NCBI GenBank assembly: GCA_019693395.1
Contig: JAAMXP010001266.1
Location: forward strand, 1-15,242
Reading direction: 5' to 3'
From: Ettlia oleoabundans
Taxonomy: Eukaryota; Chlorophyta; Chlorophyceae; Chlamydomonadales
DNA length: 15,242 bases
Shown: positions 7,622 through 15,242 of the stretch, piece after piece
Layout: each line of letters opens with the position of its first letter
How positions within the stretch are numbered: the first letter of the stretch is position 1
Translations under genes and position numbers: made by a program
The notes under the pieces: generated by a model
Databases searched by the model: none
Told to the model about the DNA's origin: nothing
What the model saw: only the letters and a program-made list of their open reading frames with translations

Positions 7622-10600
7622 TCACGGGGCGGTGCCCCTCAGAGTTGCCGGCACCTCCCTGAGGTTCATGCGGGATATGAGCTGGCTCATCTGCCCCATG
7701 GCCCGCGAGTACTGTGAGCCCTGCCAGAACACGCCGCTGCGCAGCACATAAACAAAACGCGGGGGTTGTATTTGCGGGAGGGCAAGGGCAGTTGTCTAAC
7801 AGGTGTGTGCGTGGCATGTGATTGCTGTGGTACGAAAAGCAGGAAGGTCACGGTGATACAATCACCCTGCCCCGCCCTGCACTGTCCTGCCCTGCCCTGC
7901 CCTGCCTCACCTGCATCTGGAACAAACCCAAAAGTCTATGTGCTGCTGCTGGATGCCGGGTGGCACGTCGTGGCCCTCAGGCAGCAGCGAGGCGGGGAGC
8001 GGCTCGGGAAGAAACTCGCCGTTGCAGCGCGCGCACCTGGCAGGGAGGAGGAAAAGACATTAAATGGCACGAGGGCAAAGCTGATGTTGAGTGCAGGTTG
8101 CGCTGGCGGGCCATGTGAAAAGGGCAAATGGAAGCAGGCAGGCCAAAGGTGCACTGCGTCGGGGCTGGGATAGCAGCTTGTGCACCTGCTGTGGCCTGAT
8201 GACTGACGGAGCAAATCAGCACAGCACAGCACGGCACGGCACGCCACGCCACAGCACGGCACGCCACAGCACAGCACGCCACAGCACAGCACAGCACAGC
8301 ACGGCATAGCACAGGATAGCGTGCCTAGCTCCATCCTGACCCCCACCTGCTCAGCAGCTCCTCCTGCTGCGGGCTGAGCCCCAGTGCCGCCAACACCTGC
8401 TCCAGCTGCTGACGCTTGGTGTTGGCGCTGACCAGGAGCACCTGTTGGAAGGGTGGGTGAGAGCGATGCGGTGAGTTTTAAGAGGGCCTGTTGGGCTGTT
8501 GCAAAGAAAGAGGGATGGGGCAGGGCTCCACTGGGCCAATGAGGCACACTGTGTGTTCCAAGCAGGGTGAGTGCAGCAAGGCTGGGCTGTCCTGTCTAGC
8601 TCGCTGCCTGGCTGCCTGGAGGTTGGATGAGGATAAACATGAGTCACAGCATGCCTGATCCGTGTAGGCAGCCGCCACAAAGGCCCTGTCCCGCGTCAGT
8701 ACCAGCCGCCCCTCAGCTTCCGCACGCTCCACCATGGTCCTGGGGCAGGCGGGCAGGCAGGGGACGCAAACAGTCCAGGGGAGGGGAGATGAGCAGGTGC
8801 ACATGCGGGCAAATTGGCGGCATAGGGGTGTAGACATGTGAGCTTGGGAGACAGAAGCACAAATTCGTGGAAAGGGTATGGCGGTGGTGCACTGGCATGA
8901 CAACATGATGGCGTGTTGATGTGAATTGTGCCTGCCTGTACACTGCGTGCCGGGAAGCCTTCTCCATGCTGAACTGTAAAGATTCTGCAACAACGACAGC
9001 CGGCAAAGCCGGGCAAAAGGCCAAAAGGAAAGATTGAGTAGATATCTCAGCAGAACTGCAGCAGCATCAAGCGCGCCCTGTGCTGCCAGCATGGATCACG
9101 GTCCTGCAAGCATCAACCCCACGCCTGCAAGCATCAACCCCGTGCCATACACTCTCCGACCCCCGCTGGAAAAGGCGTGGACAACATCCAAGCCAGGCCC
9201 CTGCCTTGTGCGTCAAGGCAGCCACCCACCTGCGTCAAAGCCACAGAGGCGCAGCTGCCGAGCCAGACCCTCCACCATCACATCACACAGGAAGCGAGGT
9301 GGGCCCCTTGGCTGGGAGATGGAGCACAGGAGCAGGAGGAGGCAAGGGGGCGCACAGTTGGGCAGTCATTTAGGAGCAGGAGGAGGCAAGGGGGCGCACA
9401 GTTGGGCAGTCATTTGCCGCCAGAACAGCTTGCCGACAAAGCCCGACAGCCAACCGGCCAGCCATTCAGCCAGACGTTCATGCGTCCAATCACCCACCTG
9501 CTGCTGCGCATCCAGCCAAGGCACCAGCCGTGGCATCCCGCTGCCCCCAGGCAGCAGGTTGCGTGCACCTGCAGCGGCCTGCTGTTGCTGCCGCCGTGCT
9601 TTGCCGCTGCGCCTGCTGCTGCCGCGCCGCACGGCCCTGCCGCCGCTTATCTCAAGCCGCACCCCCCAGGCAGCAGCAGCGGCTTGCAGCTGCTGGAAAG
9701 AGCAGCCACCTAACAATGCGGGCGCTGTTGCCTGCAGTGCCTGTTGTGTACTATGCAGCTGCTGTAAGGCCAGAGCTGCTGCCGCACCCCCTCTATTCCC
9801 TGCCACGGCAGCACTTTCCTCCTGTTCCTCCACATGCCCTGCCGGTGAGGCTGTAGCCTGAGCCAACTCAGTGACGCTGCTGCTGCTGTCGGGCCTATCC
9901 GGTGCTGAAGTTGGCGTGAGCGTACATCCAGAAGTGCTGCAATTGCTGGCGGCATCCACCGCTGGCCTGGCAGTTTCCCCCATTTCTGCCTCCACTGCCG
10001 TCCTAGCAGCCTGCCCCTGTGCATCCGGCAAGGGCCACTCCTCAGGCTGCCCCACCGCCGCCACCAGGCTGCCCAGTACTGCCAGCAGGCACGCGGCATC
10101 GGCGGCAGCATAGCGCAGCTGCTCGGCGGATAGAGGCCTCTGCGGTGTTGCAGGAATCACGAGGTTGACTGGGAAGCCGTGGGGTTGGAGAGGCGAGTTG
10201 CCAAAGCAGAGTGGGCGCGAGGGTTTTAGCTGGGCTGCAGCTGGAGTCGCAGCCTTGAGAGTTGGGCAAGCGAGCGGAAGAGATTTACTGTGTTGTGTGT
10301 CGGCTTTCAGGAGGAAAGGGTTGACCTCAAATGTCTTTCCACTTTTGTATTTGAGCCAGTAGGTCATGCAATTGGCGGCGTAGTCATTGCAAGTCGGTCA
10401 GAACCAAAACCAAAACACAGCGGCAGTGAGCAACACCTCCCGCGCACCATGCAGTCCTATCACCACCCTTCCCCTCCAACACCGACCCACCTCGCCCCAG
10501 CTGCTGCACTGCAGGCGCTTGTCCAGCGGCACCCCCAACTGCGACTCAATTACACCGCTTAGACCAGGGTCCACAGTCTGTGGGGGGTTGGGTAAGAGAG

Positions 10601-12114
10601 AGTGTGCTTGTGTGTGGGGGGGCCACACAGCAAGTCAGTTGGCTGAGGAGTGGCACGGTTGCGAAAGGTTACACTGGCGCCCACAGTAGAAGGGGGCGTG
10701 GGTGATAGCCTGGCGAGGGAGAGCACAGCAACGATTGCTGTTGGCGTTGCTGCCAATGACTCTAGATCGGTTGAACAGCAATGAACGCCCGGTGGTGAGC
10801 AAGGTCAACCGCAAGCGGACACTTGAGGAGGCCCCAGGGCTGACGTTACCAAGCCAGGCACGTGACAAGAGTCGCCGCTGCCAGCAAGCGGCACCAGCGC
10901 CATCACATCCACCACTATCAAGAGCCCCAGCACCGCCGTTGCCACCACTGCAGCAACATCCCACACCAGAGACGCCCAGTCCCACATGCCCCGCACCTTG
11001 TGCACTCCCCTGGCTCCCTGGTGGCGCAGGAATTGGTGCAGGCTGCCCAGGTCGCAGGCTGGCTCCACCACTGCGCCAGCAGCAGGGCCAAGGTAAGACG
11101 CACGGTGACGGGTGGGCAACTGGGTGGCTGTGCAATGTGCAAATTTGTGCCTTACTTCTGTTTAGTAACACTTGCAAAAGTTGCTAAGGTTTGCAGCATT
11201 GCCAGTTCTACACTGTAGCCCTGAATGTCGATCTGACAAATGCACACATGGCCCAGATGCGCTTGCCGCCTGTGCTGGCAGCTTACCAGCAATGCAGCTG
11301 CCCCCCTCGCCACCAAGCGCTGCGGCAATTGCCCTCAGATCGTGAACCAACCCAAATCCCAGTTTTAAGCAGCCCCGCGCTCTGCAGGGCAGTGGAACCG
11401 CGAAATTGGTAGGGGGTGGGGGTGGGGGATGCTGGTGCAAGGCAAATCAGGTGAGGAAGCACAGATGCGTTCTAACCATCCAACAGCAAGGGACATACCA
11501 CCTGCTGTTTTGTGCTGCCAGCCAGATGTTGTTCCTTCCAGTGGACTGCTTAGCAAGCAAGCAAGGTGGTGTGGGTTGTATGCCAGCCGGGGCGGGTTCT
11601 CACCTGAACAGCGCTTGCAGGACCCGCTTGGCGGCCGCCTGTGGCAGACACAGCATGTCCAACAGCAGCACGAAGCAGCTGCCACTGCTACTGCTACTGC
11701 TGTTGCTGCTATTTGTGTGGCTGCCTCGCGGCTTTACTGCACCGCCCCAAACACCTCCGGCGCTGGGATGCGTGCAGCCCGGTGGAAGGAGGAAAGCCAG
11801 CTGCACTAGGGTGGCACGAGGGGGCCCGCCGCTGCTTGCCTCTTGCGCAGTTTCCTCTGGTGGCCATTCAGCGTCCAAAGCGCAGCACACTGCCACTTCA
11901 AGCACCTCGCTGCGTGCAGGCGACAAGGCACAATCAGTGAGTTGGCGGCGCAAAGCGGCGGCAGCACTGCTGGAGGACAACGAAAGCGACTGCCGATCGG
12001 GCGACAAGGCGCTTACCTTAGCTGATCCAGTTGCTCCTCCTTCTCAACATACAGCACTGGAACGCCTGCAGGGAGCTCCCATACCGCATGCCGCTCGTCT
12101 GCGTGTGGCCCCAT
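7622..12114 (-). CDS. Mut-7/EXD3-like 3'-5' exonuclease with Mut7-C domain
   Basis: Twelve exons join in phase: 12114-12017, 11909-11604, 11381-11287, 11070-10997, 10577-10491, 10139-9498, 9311-9230, 8984-8936, 8739-8655, 8441-8347, 8036-7911 and 7736-7622 (617 residues, TGA stop at 7624-7622). The DEDDy exonuclease domain is complete: CALDAEWPP (Asp45, Glu47), KLGFGLVHDLRAIAAAL (Asp149), GVPLDKRLQCSSW, and RPLSAEQLRYAAADAACLL (Tyr230, Asp234). An Ala/Gln/Ser-rich linker spans about 240-434. Mut7-C follows: PPRFLCDVMVEGLARQLRLC, GRLVLTRDRAF, then a zinc ribbon with Cys539/Cys542 (RCARCNGEF) and Cys576/Cys579 (FWVCSRC), and FWQGSQY. The family removes 3' nucleotides from RNA; C. elegans MUT-7 acts in RNA silencing. 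A silencing role here is inference. ATG 12114 is chosen because it directly precedes the conserved ELPAGVPVLYVE segment; the frame stays open upstream. Exons 8 and 9 appear to use GC donors. Confidence 0.88.
7866..7905 (+). repeat. CCTGC pentanucleotide array in exonuclease intron 11
   Basis: Eight consecutive pentamers, six of them exactly CCTGC, lie in the intron between exons 11 and 12 of the exonuclease gene. On the transcribed sense strand this is a GCAGG array that starts right after the GTGAG donor at 7910-7906, placing several GGG triplets beside the 5' splice site. Confidence 0.9.
8221..8320 (+). repeat. Degenerate ACRSC pentanucleotide array in exonuclease intron 10
   Basis: Twenty pentamers in strict 5-bp register occupy this block, mostly ACAGC, ACGGC and ACGCC, with a few changed copies at the right-hand end. 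It lies inside the intron between exons 10 and 11 (8346-8037). Mixed variants in strict register suggest an old tandem array reshaped by slippage and point mutation. Confidence 0.92.
9103..9144 (+). repeat. 21-bp tandem duplication in exonuclease intron 7
   Basis: The 18-bp word CCTGCAAGCATCAACCCC occurs at 9103-9120 and 9124-9141, a period of 21 bp, in the intron between exons 7 and 8 (9229-8985). The three bases between copies differ. Confidence 0.9.
9328..9415 (+). repeat. Perfect 44-bp tandem duplication in exonuclease intron 6
   Basis: The segments 9328-9371 and 9372-9415 are identical over 44 bp and adjoin directly. Both lie in the intron between exons 6 and 7 (9497-9312), on the sense strand just upstream of the 3' splice site of exon 7. 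Perfect identity points to a recent duplication or an assembly artefact. Confidence 0.95.
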
Positions 12115-12868
12115 GACGATAGCAGTACACGATAGTCGGCGGCCACAAGAACGGGGTAGCGTGCGTGTCGGAGCGGCCAATGAGGCACAACGGCATGAGA
12201 TGGCGGCACAGCATACACAGCGTGACGGGCGGTGGTTTGCCGGCAGTGCGGCGGGGCACAGGTGAAATGAAGGCAAGGCTATTGAATAATATTCCTCCAG
12301 GGTTATGTCCAACCATCTCAACCATTGCATGTCGTATCCATGTCTGTATCCATTGAGTCAGCAACAGTAATGTTAGCTGGTGTCAGCCCTGCAGCCTTAT
12401 GTCGCTGCCTAGAAATAAACCTCCCTGTCATGCATCTTGAGTGTGTTGTGGCTATGTCATCGGACGATAGAACCTGAAGCTTTCTGCTGCTCGGTGCATT
12501 ATAGAGTGTGATCCGCATACACCCTTGACTTAGGGTCTCACACAGGGGCGCCACTGGAAATGTGAGACCGTCGGCAGGTGCTCTCCGGCGCTTAGCATGT
12601 ATGCGCACAAGGTGGGAGCAAGGTGATGCAAATGGAAGTGCTCGGGGTGATGCAGTGCATCTTTCAACGTATGTTGAGCTAGTCATGAAATATACACATT
12701 ACCCTAGCACGCTGGGCGGCGAGCGGCATGGACTTCATGTCGACATGGAGATCACTCCTGGATTTGGGCATCGAAATTAGCCCGGTGCAAATGCTGGAAC
12801 GTGTTCTTTCGTGATCGCAAGCATCGCACCATCACAAAGCAGCCTTGGCACGGCTAACCAGCCCCCGA
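12115..12868. promoter_or_regulatory. Shared upstream region between divergent exonuclease and F-box/LRR genes
   Basis: The proposed start codons at 12114 (-) and 12869 (+) are separated by 754 bp without a convincing gene, so both promoters probably lie here. Visible elements are an AT-rich patch near 12281-12296, two GTATCCAT copies 12 bp apart (12334-12341 and 12346-12353) and a 12-bp perfect palindrome at 12736-12747. No TATA box or named factor site can be assigned. The exonuclease frame stays open up to about 12330, so an N-terminal extension into this region cannot be excluded. Confidence 0.5.
12736..12747. promoter_or_regulatory. 12-bp perfect palindrome CATGTCGACATG
   Basis: The sequence equals its own reverse complement over 12 bases and lies 121 bp upstream of the F-box/LRR start codon. 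It could bind a dimeric factor, but a chance occurrence is possible and no factor is recognised. Confidence 0.3.
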
Positions 12869-15020
12869 ATGGAGCCGCACATCAACGATGTTCCCGACCC
12901 AATATTGGGCCGTATCTTCTTTAAGGCGGAAAAACCCAGCTGGTGAGAGTGGCCCGCCCGGCGACTGGGCCCTGGACAGCCGCTAGGCGTGTTTCCCGCC
13001 CACCTGTTGCCCGCCGCTCTGCGCCCTCTTGTGCAGGAGGGCCCTATCCTTTGTCAGCCAACGCTGGCGTCGTGTCCTGTTTGCGGAGCCACGGATATGG
13101 CGCGGTATCCATTTAGACCCTAATAACGTACCTGTGCAGCGCAGCACACAGTGGATGGAGGCAAAATCCATGCTGCTGGGGCGCGTCGGCGCACGGTGCA
13201 GGAGATCAACATCATTGACAGCCCCAGGTGGCAGCTGGCAGAGGCTTTGCTGCCTCTGGTGGGCAGCCAGCTGCAGTCGTTGTCTCTGGTCAGCAAGAGC
13301 CATGTGCCGGCAGCGGCGGTGGTATCCCTGGGGGAGCGCTTCCCCTGCCTGGCAAAGCTCAGCTTGGATGTGGAAGGGCTGCCGCCCTGCACGCCAGGGC
13401 TTGGCAGTTCGCAGGCGCTGCCCGAGGGCCTAGTGGACAGCATTGCCAGGCTGCCCTGCGTCACTCAGCTGCGCCTGGCCTCCTCTTTACCGCCGCTGCC
13501 GCGCCTGACCGCCCTCACGGCGCTGCGTCAGCTCAAGCACCTGGAGATTGCAGACGGACACAGAGGCAAGGACCAGCCGCTCATGTTCCCAGCACCTGGG
13601 GGGTTTGAGCACCTGGAAACCTTTGAGCTGTCCAAGAGAAAGCGGTGCAGGGCTGAAGGTGCGTAGTATGACCACCGTTGAACTGGGTCACAGCGTACCA
13701 CCGATTCTGTCTGCTGCCAGCTACGTTTGAGGATTCACACCCCTCCATTCTTCTTGCCAATCCAGCTGTCAGTGCTTCAAGTAGCCTGCAGCTGGGTGGC
13801 GGCAGCGCTCAGCATACCCGTTTAAGGGCGGCATCGCTCCTGACTACAGCCATGTTGCGTTTTGACACCCCCACCCCACCCCACCTCCCACCACCACCAC
13901 CCCCACCCCCCACCCCCCTGCCCCCAACCCCATCAGGTCGCCGACGCAGCCTTTGCTCGCTGCAGCTTGAAGTGGGAGGTGGATGGCATTCCTACCCTAG
14001 AACTCGAAATGCTGGATGCACCAGCGCTGGAGCCCTTGCTTGCTGCGCTCCTGCCACCATCAGGGTATCCTGCCACTTCAGGCCCGCTCCATCTGTGGCG
14101 TCAAGCTGCAGCAGGCTGCAGTGGCGGGCTGCACCCAGCTGGGGCACCTGAAACAGCTGACAATAGACAAGAGTTTCTTTGTGGAGGAGCTTGTTGAAAG
14201 TGTGGTGCAGCAGGCACCTCACCTCATTTGCGTTGCCCTCAACGACTGCAACCTGGAAGCCATGCCGCCTGCGGTGGTGGCCCTCCGGGAACTAAAGAAG
14301 CTCCAAGTCTACGGCAACCGTCTCACAAGCCTGCCACCAGGGCCGTACCTGAGCGGTGAGATGCCAGCTGCCCTTGGTGCTGCCATATAAATATTGTTGC
14401 AGCATGTTTGGTGTTATGCTGAGGGACAGCTGGCAGCACCTTGGGGTGTATTTGCCTGTACTGCTTCAGTCCAGCTGCAAGCAAAGGTGCCTCATGCTTC
14501 GACAAGCCTCACCACCCTCAGCACATCCAAGCGAGGAAAAAGGCAAGGTTGCCAACTCGCATACTCATATCTGCCCTATTTACGTCTGCTGCACCACTGT
14601 TATCACACGATGCATGATGCTGCAGGCTTGCAGCACCTCAACGTCTCTGAATGCCTCCTGGACCACCTGCCGCCCGCGCTGGCGGGTGCCACCTGCCTGG
14701 AGTCGCTGGGTCTTGGCGGCAACCACCTGCTGACCGCCACCTGCCGCGAGCTGGATGAAAGGCTGCTGGCCCTGCCGGCGCTGAGGGATGTGGACATAGG
14801 GGATACCGACCTGGGGCACTGGGAGCTTGAGCACTTGTACGACAGCGCACCAAGCCGCTGCCTGCGCGTGACGCCGCCGCGGGAGGAGGAGCTGGGTGGC
14901 TGCATGTGGGACGGCTGCGGCTATGGCTCATCCTCCACTGACTCCAGTGATGAGGACTGGTGTGGCCGTCGCTGGGGCGGGTGTGCCTATGCAGACCCAG
15001 ACTACTACAGTGAACATTGA
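12869..15020 (+). CDS. F-box and leucine-rich-repeat protein, frame broken twice
   Basis: Exons are 12869-12942, 13037-13658, 13950-14355 and 14626-15020 (TGA stop at 15018-15020). Exon 1 and the start of exon 2 encode an N-terminal F-box: DVPDPILGRIFFKAEKPSW, then RALSFVSQRWRRVLFAEP and RIWRGIHLDP. F-box proteins recruit substrates to SCF ubiquitin ligases through SKP1. Leucine-rich repeats follow, such as LQSLSLVSK, LPCVTQLRLASSLPPLPRL, LRQLKHLEIADG, LGHLKQLTIDKS, LRELKKLQVYGNRLTSLPPG, LQHLNVSECLLDHLPP and CLESLGLGGN; these usually bind the substrate. The C-terminus is acidic and Cys/Gly/Ser/Tyr-rich. Two places do not read through: near 13190-13200 the frame shifts as if one base were missing, and between about 14065 and 14100 as if one were extra. 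The shifts cancel (1497 nt in all). Small in-frame introns at 13128-13201 and 13979-14081 would also solve both. The gene may be intact, misassembled or decaying. Confidence 0.78.
13866..13934 (+). repeat. C-rich (CCCCACC)-type tract before a 3' splice site
   Basis: About 70 bases of almost only C and A, with many runs of four to six C, lie in the F-box/LRR intron 13659-13949, directly upstream of the acceptor at 13948-13949. The opposite strand has many closely spaced G runs and fits the G-quadruplex pattern. A similar C-rich acceptor tract opens the window (1-20). Confidence 0.85.
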
Positions 15021-15242
15021 TGTTATTTTAAGAATCGTGACGGCACATCACTCATGTGCATGCCAACCTCATTCCAGGCCTGCCATCCGTCTGCTCAAGC
15101 CGTTGTGACCGATGGCAGCAGCTTGTGTATTGGGGGCCAGCAAATCCGCGGGCCGGCACCGAAAGCTTAGGAAGCATATTTTTTGGCTGCCCAACCCACC
15201 TTGCCCATGGCGACAATCTTGGTTTATATCCTCACTGAGCCC
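15021..15242 (+). other. 3' flank of the F-box/LRR gene
   Basis: The last 222 bases follow the stop codon and probably contain 3' UTR. I see no TGTAA signal, no second gene and no repeat before the window ends, so the transcript end may lie outside. Confidence 0.4.

Noticed and set aside
8221..8320. Possible CRISPR-like or satellite array
   Set aside because: The units are 5 bp with no spacers, so it is a simple tandem repeat in an intron.
7936..8547. Cys/Ala/Val-rich - strand frame of 203 codons
   Set aside because: It crosses the pentanucleotide array and is out of frame with the zinc-ribbon exon, which has clear homology.
9034..9861. 275-codon open frame on the + strand
   Set aside because: It is antisense to exonuclease exons 6 and 7 and includes the 44-bp duplication; the - strand has the conserved motifs.
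9366..10367. Single 333-codon - strand protein starting at 10367
   Set aside because: Only 10139-9498 is exonic; the rest is read-through of flanking introns, as shown by phase and homology.
12562..12780. 72-codon + strand open frame between the divergent genes
   Set aside because: It has no domain and does not join in phase to the F-box exon, which has its own convincing start.

Overview
The window looks like nuclear DNA of a green alga (chlorophyte, possibly trebouxiophyte; the lineage is an inference). The evidence is high GC, many short GT-AG introns, Ala/Gln/Ser-rich low-complexity insertions made of CAG/GCN repeats, a (GT)27 microsatellite, TGTAA motifs of the kind used as polyadenylation signals in green algae, and the gene families present. 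No bacterial operon, ribosome binding site, CRISPR array, tRNA, rRNA or intact mobile element was seen.

Four protein-coding genes can be reconstructed by joining exons whose phases match. (1) + strand, 28-2268: the 3' part of an ABCA-type ABC transporter (signature motif, Walker B, H-loop and C-terminal tail); the 5' part lies outside the window. (2) + strand, about 3645-5987: a protein with a Pro/Ala-rich N-terminus and a probable cyclin-like helical domain; its 5' end is uncertain. (3) - strand, 12114-7622: a twelve-exon gene for a Mut-7/EXD3-like 3'-5' exonuclease, with a complete DEDDy domain followed by a Mut7-C domain with a four-cysteine zinc ribbon. (4) + strand, 12869-15020: an F-box plus leucine-rich-repeat protein whose reading frame is interrupted twice by shifts that compensate each other.

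Genes 2 and 3 converge on a 1.6-kb gene-free stretch (5988-7621). Genes 3 and 4 diverge from a 754-bp shared upstream region (12115-12868). A 1.4-kb stretch (2269-3644) separates genes 1 and 2. The genes do not form an evident pathway. The exonuclease belongs to a family linked to RNA silencing and RNA turnover, and the F-box protein is probably a substrate receptor for an SCF ubiquitin ligase, but their adjacency need not be functional.

The points most worth checking are the two frame breaks in the F-box/LRR gene, two probable GC-AG introns in the exonuclease gene, low-complexity insertions inside conserved domains, several tandem arrays in introns (two pentanucleotide arrays, a perfect 44-bp duplication, a 21-bp duplication), and the strong preference for GTGGG at intron 5' ends. 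I did not find evidence of a new biological system.
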